5,948 nt of DNA from CAYUAI01 sp964442745 (GTDB taxonomy: Bacteria > Pseudomonadota > Gammaproteobacteria > S012-40), in contig CAYUAI010000152.1 of NCBI GenBank assembly GCA_964442745.1, forward strand, positions 1 to 5,948, read 5' to 3'. Positions within the stretch are counted from its first letter, which is position 1, and each line of letters opens with the position of its first letter. The notes beneath the pieces are model-generated. The model was not told the DNA's origin. It searched no databases and was given only the letters and a program-made list of their open reading frames with translations. Of this stretch, positions 1 to 5,716 are shown piece by piece. The position numbers and the translations under genes are program-made.

Positions 1-129
1 ATTGGGTTTTAAGGTCTATTATAGTATCTATTTAATCCGGCCACGCCATAGTTAGTTTAATTATCGCTAAAAATAACAAATAAGCAAGTTAATTTTTACG
101 TGGCTGATTTTTTGTACTCAGAGGCTAGA

Positions 130-225
130 ATGAGGAATGGACGACATAACAAGCCACACCACTTCCCTAAGTCTAGTCGTTCGATCGCAACTAAGGCCGC
201 GAATTTCGCCCGCGACAGTAAATAA
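130..225 (+). CDS. Possible small basic protein, 31 codons, unrecognised
   Basis: I do not recognise this ORF. It starts at ATG 130, with GAGG at 121-124 giving a plausible ribosome binding site five bases upstream, and ends with TAA at 223-225. The predicted peptide begins MRNGRHNKPHHFPKSS and is rich in Arg, Lys and His, with no membrane segment or signal peptide. It converges on the EamA transporter gene, whose stop codon lies 11 bases away. A frame this short arises often by chance, so the ribosome binding site is the only real support. No function is proposed. Confidence 0.2.
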   Translation: MRNGRHNKPHHFPKSSRSIATKAANFARDSK

Positions 226-236
226 TGAATCGATTT

Positions 237-1163
237 TTACTTGCGATTTTTATATTGTTTCGCCACTAAAAATACACCACAGATTATCATCAATCCACCG
301 ATCGCTTGTAGCACACCGAAGGTTTCGCCTAACATAAAATAAGCTAACGTTAGTGTGATGATTGGCCCACTTGTGCTTAGGATGGAGGCGTTTGGCGCAC
401 CGATACGTTTGATACCTTCAGCCATGAGTATTAAGGGCAAAACCGTGGAAAAAACGGCCATTGGTGCAATGAGTGCGTAAACTTCAATGGATTGAACAAA
501 AACTTGCAGCCCATGTTGATACATGGCGTGAATCACTGTGGCAAAGGTAGCACCGATCATGGCGTAAACGGTAAAGCGGATGGCGCCATGTTGTTGAATG
601 GGTTTGACGCTGGCAACCGTATAGATAGCAAACACTACGGCCGCGCCGAAAACTAATAAAGAACCGATCAAGTACTCATGGGTAAAATATTGGGTTTGTT
701 CGATAAAGACAATTAAGATGCCGAGATAGCTCAGTGCGAGGGCGGCGATGGTTTTGGATTTAATTTGTTGCGGCTGAAGAAAAAGAGTAATGACGACGAC
801 AAAGGTTGGATAAAGAAAAAGTATGAGTCGTTCCAAGCCGGCAGGGATATAGGCTAACGCGGAAAAATCTAAAATGGCCGATAAATAAAAGCCCATAAAG
901 CCTAACATAAAAAGACTCGCAACATCGCGTCCTGCTATCGGTACTGTAGTTTTTGGCGCGTATTTTTTTAATAATAAAATAAACAACGGTAAAGCCAAGG
1001 CGAGCCGAATAACTAGAATGGTGATGGCATCGATTTCTGGGTTATGTTGGTAGATCAGTTTGATAATAATGGCTTTGAATGATAGGCCAAAGGTAGCGAC
1101 TAAGGCACAAATAATCCCAATAGAAAGATAACTGATCTGTATGTGTTTGATTCGCGCTTGCAC
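237..1163 (-). CDS. EamA/DMT-family transporter, candidate tryptophan or aromatic-metabolite carrier
   Basis: This is an inner-membrane drug/metabolite transporter of 308 residues, the usual length for a two-EamA-domain carrier. The first EamA repeat spans about residues 15-153 and the second about 165-302, giving ten predicted helices. Family-typical stretches are ALAYIPAGLERL at 103-114, with a Pro in the following helix (FLYPTFVV), and IGAPNASILSTSGPI at 254-268, followed by a helix ending LGETFG. The start is GTG at 1163-1161, preceded by AGGAG five bases upstream, which fits better than any ATG nearby. The stop is TAA at 239-237. No convincing terminator follows. Upstream lies a leader peptide with tandem Trp codons and a terminator hairpin, so expression is probably controlled by tryptophan attenuation. 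The family includes the aromatic amino-acid exporter YddG, but induction on tryptophan shortage would suit uptake better. The family call is firm; substrate and direction are inference. Confidence 0.93.
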   Translation of the reverse strand: MQARIKHIQISYLSIGIICALVATFGLSFKAIIIKLIYQHNPEIDAITILVIRLALALPLFILLLKKYAPKTTVPIAGRDVASLFMLGFMGFYLSAILDFSALAYIPAGLERLILFLYPTFVVVITLFLQPQQIKSKTIAALALSYLGILIVFIEQTQYFTHEYLIGSLLVFGAAVVFAIYTVASVKPIQQHGAIRFTVYAMIGATFATVIHAMYQHGLQVFVQSIEVYALIAPMAVFSTVLPLILMAEGIKRIGAPNASILSTSGPIITLTLAYFMLGETFGVLQAIGGLMIICGVFLVAKQYKNRK

Positions 1164-1170
1164 AGAAACT

Positions 1171-1175
1171 CCTGG
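1171..1175 (-). promoter_or_regulatory. Ribosome binding site fixing the GTG start of the EamA transporter
   Basis: On the minus strand AGGAG sits five bases before GTG at 1163-1161. This strong Shine-Dalgarno match decides in favour of the non-ATG start codon. Confidence 0.8.
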
Positions 1176-1182
1176 TCATTGA

Positions 1183-1226
1183 GGGTCTCATCACGCGCCA
1201 ATAAAAAAGCCGCGGGCATGAGACCC
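1183..1226 (-). repeat. 9-bp inverted repeat linking the attenuator to the transporter's translation start region
   Basis: ATGAGACCC at 1218-1226 (+ strand) and GGGTCTCAT at 1183-1191 are perfect reverse complements separated by 26 bases. In the minus-strand RNA, GGGUCUCAU is the GGG of terminator arm 3 plus most of the loop. Its partner AUGAGACCC lies downstream of the U-tract, about 7 bases before the AGGAG of the transporter. The pairing would exclude the terminator stem in read-through RNA. It cannot decide termination as polymerase passes, because the partner is made later. A regulatory role is speculative; chance is possible. Confidence 0.4.
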
Positions 1227-1237
1227 ACGGCTTTTTT
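1203..1237 (-). terminator. Intrinsic terminator of the trp-type attenuator (stem 3:4)
   Basis: On the minus strand GCCGUGGG (1231-1224) pairs with CCCGCGGC (1216-1209) over eight base pairs, one of them a U-G wobble, around a seven-base loop. The stem is flanked by six A and six U residues, so the hairpin can extend and ends in a U-tract. Read on the + strand the wobble becomes a C-A mismatch and no gene precedes it, so the minus strand is the functional direction. It lies between the leader peptide stop (1257) and the transporter start (1163). Confidence 0.88.
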
Positions 1238-1293
1238 GTTTTGATGAAATGCTTATTCAATACAAATTGCCATGGTGGGGTGACTTCCACCAT
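1203..1293 (-). promoter_or_regulatory. trp-type transcription attenuator upstream of the EamA transporter
   Basis: Three mutually exclusive stems can be drawn in the minus-strand RNA. Stem 1:2 pairs AUGGUGG (1293-1287, containing both Trp codons) with CCACCAU (1278-1272), seven perfect pairs. Stem 2:3, the antiterminator, pairs CCCAC (1279-1275) and GGC (1271-1269) with GCCGUGGG (1231-1224), eight pairs with a three-base bulge. Stem 3:4 is the terminator. A ribosome stalled on the Trp codons would cover arm 1 and free arm 2 to pair with arm 3, allowing read-through. A ribosome reaching the stop at 1259-1257 would mask arm 2 and let the terminator form. This is the E. coli trp operon mechanism. 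Pairings were found by eye, without energy calculation. Confidence 0.85.
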
Positions 1294-1325
1294 CGCGATT
1301 TTAGTTCGTTTTGTTTTGAATTCAT
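1257..1325 (-). CDS. trp-type leader peptide, 22 codons with tandem Trp
   Basis: This short ORF starts at ATG 1325-1323 and stops with TGA at 1259-1257. The peptide begins MNSKQNELKS and continues RWWKSPHHGNLY, with the two adjacent Trp codons at 1292-1287. It should act as a translated sensor of charged tRNA-Trp rather than as a functional protein. The Trp codons fall in the first arm of the attenuator, and a strong terminator begins 19 bases after the stop codon. The ribosome binding site is poor: AGG directly abuts the ATG. An in-frame ATG three codons upstream (1334-1332) would give 25 residues and could be a leaderless start, given the predicted promoter. The resemblance to trpL is architectural. 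Because the gene downstream is a transporter and not trpE, no symbol is assigned. Confidence 0.82.
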   Translation of the reverse strand: MNSKQNELKSRWWKSPHHGNLY

Positions 1326-1341
1326 CCTAGTCATGTGTGTT

Positions 1342-1371
1342 ATCATGCCGTGGCTAGCTTGCGATTGTCAA
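1342..1371 (-). promoter_or_regulatory. Sigma-70-type promoter for the leader peptide and EamA transporter
   Basis: On the minus strand a perfect -35 box TTGACA (1371-1366) is followed after 18 bases by CATGAT (1347-1342), four of six matches to TATAAT. Transcription would begin near 1336-1334, just before or at the first in-frame ATG of the leader peptide. Its position immediately upstream of the attenuator supports it. I see no TrpR-operator-like palindrome overlapping it. Confidence 0.55.
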
Positions 1372-1442
1372 GTGTTTTTATGCGAGCACGTCGCGCATTT
1401 CTTAGGACAGTCGCAGGTTTTTTGAGTGTGTTTTTCATCCGT

Positions 1443-1469
1443 TTGATTGAGGTCGATCTATACTATGAT
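1443..1469 (+). promoter_or_regulatory. Weak candidate promoter for the RND efflux operon
   Basis: TTGATT (1443-1448) and TATGAT (1464-1469) resemble -35 and -10 boxes, but the 15-base spacer is short. TATACT at 1459-1464 is an alternative -10 without a good -35. Apart from this, a weak 33-codon frame at 1380-1481 and an eight-T run at 1482-1489, I see no other signal between the minus-strand promoter and the adaptor gene. Confidence 0.27.
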
Positions 1470-1526
1470 TTTGGTTCTTAATTTTTTTTGTGACAGAATT
1501 GGATGAATCGATGAAAAGCACGTCGA

Positions 1527-2576
1527 ATGCTTGAATATGGTGAGATGATACGGAAAGTAACAATAGGAAAAGTAACGATGCTTTATGCCATGCGATGGTT
1601 ATTTATGCTTCATGCGGTATTGATGGTTCAGACTGCATCTGCACAACAAGTAACCGTTCGACCTTTTGTCGAAATTCTGGAATCAGAGAAATACCAGGTC
1701 AGCGCGGAAATTGTCAGTGATCAGGTCAGCGAAATCAGCGCTCAGGTAGCAGGTATGGTTGAGCGAGTACTAGTTAAAGTAGGCAGTAAAGTCAAGAAGG
1801 GTAGTACCCTGGTGGTGCTTGAAAAGGTGGATTACCGTTTGAAGCTGGCTAATGCCCAAGCTAACTTGAAAATGATCGAAGCAAAAAAAGAACTGGCCGA
1901 GTTCCAGCGATTAAGAGCCAAAGAGTTAGCAGAGCAAGCGGTGGCTTCACAAGAGGTGTATGTCCGTAGCGAAACAGAGCTTAATATAACGAAGGCGGAG
2001 TTGGAAGCGCATCATGTATTAATTGATATCGCCCAACGGGACGTGGAAAAAACGACGATAAAATCACCATTTAAAGGGGTCGTGACACAGCGTAACGTGC
2101 AGCTCGGTGAATATGTTAATCCAGGGGTGCCACTATTAACGATAACAGATATCAAGCATACCGAAGTGGTTGCCAAAATACAGACCAATCAAGTGTCCAG
2201 TTTTATAAATGCCAAGCAATATTTAGTGGTAGTGGATGAGCATATTTTTCCAGTTGACTTGCGAACTTTATTGCCAATAGTGGACCGCAATGAGCGTACT
2301 CAAGAAGCTCGATTGGTTTTTACTAAGCAAGCCGTGCCGCCTGGGCGTTTAGTTACACTCACTTGGCAAAACTCTCAACCAAAAATTTCGGCCACCTATT
2401 TGTTACAACGAGATAATCAGTTGGGTGTGTTTGTGGCTGAATCGGGGGTTGCAAAATTTGTTGCGTTGCCAGATGCCTTGGAGGGACGTCCCGCAACGGT
2501 ACCTTTTGCCATTGATACTCTCATTATTGAGGAAGGTCGCTACAGGCTGCAACCAGGTGATTCCATCGAATTTTAA
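1527..2576 (+). CDS. RND efflux periplasmic adaptor (membrane fusion protein, HlyD/AcrA type)
   Basis: This is the adaptor that joins an inner-membrane RND pump to an outer-membrane channel. The open frame from ATG 1527 gives 349 residues. The likelier start is ATG 1578 (332 residues), which has AGGA nine bases upstream and places a signal peptide at the N-terminus: MRWLFMLHAVLMVQTASA, cut before QQ. In long-frame numbering, the first lipoyl half-motif is at about 70-101 (SAQVAGMVERV...VKKGSTLVVLE) and the Ala/Leu/Glu-rich coiled-coil hairpin at 102-167. The second lipoyl half is at 174-206 (TTIKSPFKGVVTQRNVQLGE), then a beta-barrel to about 275 and a membrane-proximal domain to the end. It is at the short end for the family. 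No lipobox Cys is seen, so it is probably soluble or peripheral in the periplasm. The permease follows 41 bases later, which indicates an operon. Substrate unknown. Confidence 0.92.
   Translation: MLEYGEMIRKVTIGKVTMLYAMRWLFMLHAVLMVQTASAQQVTVRPFVEILESEKYQVSAEIVSDQVSEISAQVAGMVERVLVKVGSKVKKGSTLVVLEKVDYRLKLANAQANLKMIEAKKELAEFQRLRAKELAEQAVASQEVYVRSETELNITKAELEAHHVLIDIAQRDVEKTTIKSPFKGVVTQRNVQLGEYVNPGVPLLTITDIKHTEVVAKIQTNQVSSFINAKQYLVVVDEHIFPVDLRTLLPIVDRNERTQEARLVFTKQAVPPGRLVTLTWQNSQPKISATYLLQRDNQLGVFVAESGVAKFVALPDALEGRPATVPFAIDTLIIEEGRYRLQPGDSIEF
1565..1568 (+). promoter_or_regulatory. Ribosome binding site favouring the 1578 start of the adaptor
   Basis: AGGA lies nine bases before ATG 1578. The upstream ATG codons at 1527 and 1545 lack a well-spaced site. 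A start at 1578 also puts the hydrophobic signal sequence close to the N-terminus. Confidence 0.5.
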
Positions 2577-2617
2577 GGTTTCATTATCAATCTTCACACT
2601 ATCCTATATCAACGTCA

Positions 2618-5600
2618 ATGATAGAAAAAATACTGAAAAACCATGTGTTGGCCAATGTGACATTAGGTGTCGTTCTCATTGTCGGCACGCTGTCTTTTTT
2701 TATGTTGCCCCGGGCACAAGACCCTGAAATTAACTTTAACTGGATCAGCGTCATTACGGTCATGCCTGGTGCTTCGGCCGAAGATATGGAAAAACTGATT
2801 ACGGATCCTTTAGAAGCCGCGATTCGTAAAGTGGATGATATTGACTTTGTGTCGAGCAATAGCCGTGAGAGTAATTCGAATATTTTGATCCGCTTTGATG
2901 ACATCAGCACGCGGCAGTTTGATAAGCGGTTAAATGATTTGCGGCGTGAAATCCAAACCAAAGCCAACGCAGAGTTGCCAACGGAAGCGGAAGATCCTTT
3001 GGTTTTAGAAATTACCAGCGCTAATTCTTTTCCAACGGCGGTGGTGCTTGTCAAAGGCCAGGACAATGATGAAACATTGCGTCGTATGGCATTGTTAGTG
3101 AAAGAAGATATTGAACAGATTGATGGGGTCGATGGATCGGATGCTTCGGGCTTAAATGAACCAGAGTTGCATGTGGAGTTTTCACCGGAAAAATTACAAT
3201 CCTATGGTATTACAGCGACGCAATTAGCGGATTCGATTGCCGCCAATTTTCAAGATGTTTCGGCAGGAAATTTACATTTTTCCGGTCAGGAATGGTTAGT
3301 CCGTGTGCTAGGGAAAAATAACGATCCAAAATATATTGCAGAATTGCCGATTATTGATGCCAAAGGTTTAATCTATGTGGGTGACGTGAGTGATGTCAGC
3401 CGAGGTCGAACGTATCCTCGCCAATTAGTTTCTCACAATGGACAGGCGGCGATTATGATGGCAATCACTAAAAAACCCTATAGTAATACCCTCGAACTGG
3501 TCGACAGCGTTAATCAATACATCACTGAAAAAAATAAAGTATTGAAGCAATTGGGCATACAGATTGTATTGCTAGATGACCAAACGATGCCCACCCGTAA
3601 GGCCATTGATGTGATGCAAAAAAACGCCTTATTAGGTTTGATTTTAGTGGCATTGGTGACGTGGATTTTTTTGGGTTTACATATTGCTGTTTTTATTGGT
3701 ATCGGTATTCCGTTTACTTTGGCGGCCACCTTTTGGATTTTGAATGGCATGGGGGAAACACTCAATCAATCGGTCCTGTTAGCCATTGTTATTGTGCTGG
3801 GTATGCTGGTGGATGATGCGGTGGTGGTCGTTGAAGCTATTTATTATCGTATTGCGCGAGGGGCGAATGCATTTAAAGCGGCGGTAGATGCCTTGCGCGA
3901 AGTGGTTAAGCCGGTGACGGCGTCTGTATTAACCACAGTGGCCGCTTTTTTACCCTTGATGTTGTTGCCTGGTATCTTAGGCGATTTTATGTTTGTTATT
4001 CCATTTGTGGTTTCATTAGCGTTAATTCTGAGTTTGGCGGAAGCTTTTTGGATGTTACCGGTCCATGTTTCTTCATTTAAAGTGCAAGTGAAGCACACCT
4101 CAAAACTTCAATTAGCACGGATTCGTTTTACCCGAGGGCTACGCATAAAATATGCGTTTTTTTTGACTTGGGTATTACGCCGTCCGAAAAGATCGTTATT
4201 CATGGTATTTTTAGTGATGGGCGTCGCCGTTATTTTAGTAGCGAAAGGTGCGGTTAAAACTGAATTTTTTGCGTTTGATCCGATTCGACTGTTTTATGTC
4301 AATATTGAAATGCCGGCGGGTACACCGGTTGAAAATACACTCAACAAAGTTGTGCAGATCGAACAGCGTGTCAAAACCTATATGAAACCCGGTGAAGTGC
4401 GGGAGATGGCGGCCGTGGCCGGACAAATGTTTACCGAAATGGCACCTTTCTTTGGGGCACGCTATGGACAGCTTATTATCGGGTTAAATCCAAAAACAGA
4501 TGCCATGCGAGGGGTTCAGCAGATGGTTGATGAAATGCGCACAGAGATTGAAGCGATCTCGGGACCCGAACGGATTTCTTTTTTGGTGATGTCAGGTGGC
4601 CCGCCGGTCGCTAAGCCGATTAGCGTGAAAGTCCGAGGCAGTAACTATCAACAAATTCGGGCGGCCACTGACAAGTTGCAAGACTTCTTACAAAGCTTAA
4701 CGGCTGTCAAAGATATCACGGATGATGATAGCCCCGGCAAACCGGAATTAAAGTTACGTTTTAACTTAGATGCGGTTAAAAAGTCCGGCCTTAATGCCGC
4801 CGATTTAGCCAGAACATTGCGTTTATTCTTTGATGGTGAAGTGGTGGCCAGAATGCAATACGAAGGGAAAGCCTTAGAAGTCTTGGTCAGAGCGCAATAT
4901 AAAACCTACCACAGTGTTGAGGAGCTTTTACAGCACCAAATTCCGTTACCGAGTTCGGGTTCTATTGCGCTCAATGAATTGGTATATCTTGAAACAGGGC
5001 TGAGTAAAAGTAATATACGGCATTATAATTTTAGGCGATCCATTACCCTTGAGGCGGATTTAGATAAAACGCAGATGGATACAGTGGAGGCAAATGATAA
5101 AATCAAAGCCTACTGGGAAACGATTCAGCTGGATTTTCCGCGTATCAATTTAGACTTTTCTGGCGAGTTAGATGATATTGAAGAGAGTTTAGGCTCGATG
5201 GGCGTGCTGTTTTTATTTGGCATTGGATTGATTTATTTAATACTAGGGACTCAGTTTAATAGTTATTTTCAGCCTTTTATGGTCTTAGTTACCGTGCCAT
5301 TAGCTTTTACCGGGGTGGTATTTGGTTTGGCGATTTCAGGTAATCCGCTCAGCTTATTCACGCTTTACGGGGTGGTTGCATTAGCCGGGATTTCGGTCAA
5401 TGCCGCGATTGTCATGATTGATGCGGCTAACAACCGATTAGCGGCAGGGATGAGTGTGTTACATGCCACTATCTATGCTGCTCGTCGCCGCGTGGTGCCC
5501 ATTGTGATTACCTCATTGACCACCATTGCGGGTTTATTTTCGTTAGCAACAGGGTTGGGTGGCAAGTCCTTATTATGGGGGCCAGTGGCATCGGCGATTG

Positions 5601-5716
5601 TTTGGGGGTTGGCGTTTTCGACACTATTGACTTTATTTGTGATACCGCTCATATACAGTACATTTATGCGGAGAAACAAAAAAATTGAGCAACATAAACC
5701 CATTGCTCACGGCTAA
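2618..5716 (+). CDS. RND efflux transporter permease subunit (AcrB/HAE1-like)
   Basis: This is the proton-driven inner-membrane pump of a tripartite efflux system, complete at 1032 residues, the normal family length. Helix 1 is at about 11-30, followed by a first large periplasmic loop (31-335), helices 2-6 (335-480), helix 7 (524-543), a second periplasmic loop (545-858) and helices 8-12 (860-1010). Helix 4 carries GMLVDDAVVVVE, with the paired Asp residues D399 and D400 equivalent to the proton-relay pair of AcrB. In helix 10 the AcrB Lys position is occupied by Asn (GISVNAAIVMID, N928), as I recall for several RND subfamilies outside the classical drug pumps. PRAQDPEINFNW at 31-42 is typical of the N-terminal region. 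There is no clear Shine-Dalgarno sequence before ATG 2618, but the start fits the family N-terminus. The gene is downstream of its adaptor; no outer-membrane factor is present. Substrate cannot be assigned. Confidence 0.95.
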   Translation: MIEKILKNHVLANVTLGVVLIVGTLSFFMLPRAQDPEINFNWISVITVMPGASAEDMEKLITDPLEAAIRKVDDIDFVSSNSRESNSNILIRFDDISTRQFDKRLNDLRREIQTKANAELPTEAEDPLVLEITSANSFPTAVVLVKGQDNDETLRRMALLVKEDIEQIDGVDGSDASGLNEPELHVEFSPEKLQSYGITATQLADSIAANFQDVSAGNLHFSGQEWLVRVLGKNNDPKYIAELPIIDAKGLIYVGDVSDVSRGRTYPRQLVSHNGQAAIMMAITKKPYSNTLELVDSVNQYITEKNKVLKQLGIQIVLLDDQTMPTRKAIDVMQKNALLGLILVALVTWIFLGLHIAVFIGIGIPFTLAATFWILNGMGETLNQSVLLAIVIVLGMLVDDAVVVVEAIYYRIARGANAFKAAVDALREVVKPVTASVLTTVAAFLPLMLLPGILGDFMFVIPFVVSLALILSLAEAFWMLPVHVSSFKVQVKHTSKLQLARIRFTRGLRIKYAFFLTWVLRRPKRSLFMVFLVMGVAVILVAKGAVKTEFFAFDPIRLFYVNIEMPAGTPVENTLNKVVQIEQRVKTYMKPGEVREMAAVAGQMFTEMAPFFGARYGQLIIGLNPKTDAMRGVQQMVDEMRTEIEAISGPERISFLVMSGGPPVAKPISVKVRGSNYQQIRAATDKLQDFLQSLTAVKDITDDDSPGKPELKLRFNLDAVKKSGLNAADLARTLRLFFDGEVVARMQYEGKALEVLVRAQYKTYHSVEELLQHQIPLPSSGSIALNELVYLETGLSKSNIRHYNFRRSITLEADLDKTQMDTVEANDKIKAYWETIQLDFPRINLDFSGELDDIEESLGSMGVLFLFGIGLIYLILGTQFNSYFQPFMVLVTVPLAFTGVVFGLAISGNPLSLFTLYGVVALAGISVNAAIVMIDAANNRLAAGMSVLHATIYAARRRVVPIVITSLTTIAGLFSLATGLGGKSLLWGPVASAIVWGLAFSTLLTLFVIPLIYSTFMRRNKKIEQHKPIAHG
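5678..5709 (-). terminator. Intrinsic terminator of the HD-GYP gene, inside the permease 3' end
   Basis: On the minus strand TGAGCAA (5709-5703) and TTGCTCA (5692-5686) form seven perfect pairs around a ten-base loop, followed by A and then seven T residues (5684-5678). The stem begins three bases after the stop codon of the minus-strand gene. The whole element lies within the last codons of the RND permease gene. On the + strand no T-tract follows the stem, so it should act in the minus direction only. Confidence 0.7.

Noticed and set aside
196..214. GC-rich inverted sequence downstream of the EamA gene as a terminator
   Set aside because: Only four to five pairs can form, and no T-tract follows on the minus strand.
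137..337. + strand 66-codon frame starting MDDITSHTTS
   Set aside because: Its second half is antisense to the end of the EamA gene, and no properly spaced ribosome binding site is present; the alternative frame from 130 has better initiation signals.
1042..1293. Minus-strand 83-codon frame starting MVEVTPPWQF
   Set aside because: It runs out of frame through the leader peptide, the terminator and the N-terminal part of the EamA gene. Its start codon is in attenuator arm 1, and the protein has no family-like character.
1253..1300. Minus-strand tail reading DGGSHPTMAICIE before a stop, at first resembling a decayed gene end
   Set aside because: A stop codon lies immediately upstream in the same frame, and the neighbouring frame gives the Trp-rich leader peptide, which explains the position before a terminator much better.
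1326..1360. CTAG-containing sequences near the leader promoter as a possible TrpR operator
   Set aside because: The two CTAG elements are over 20 bases apart and do not form the compact palindrome expected of a trp operator.
1380..1481. + strand 33-codon frame starting MRARRAFLRTVAGF
   Set aside because: No ribosome binding site, no recognisable family, and it overlaps the probable promoter region of the efflux operon. A frame of this length is expected by chance.
2599..3066. Minus-strand 155-codon frame within the permease gene
   Set aside because: It is wholly antisense to a well-supported RND permease and has Ser/Leu-rich composition without a recognisable domain, as expected for a shadow frame.
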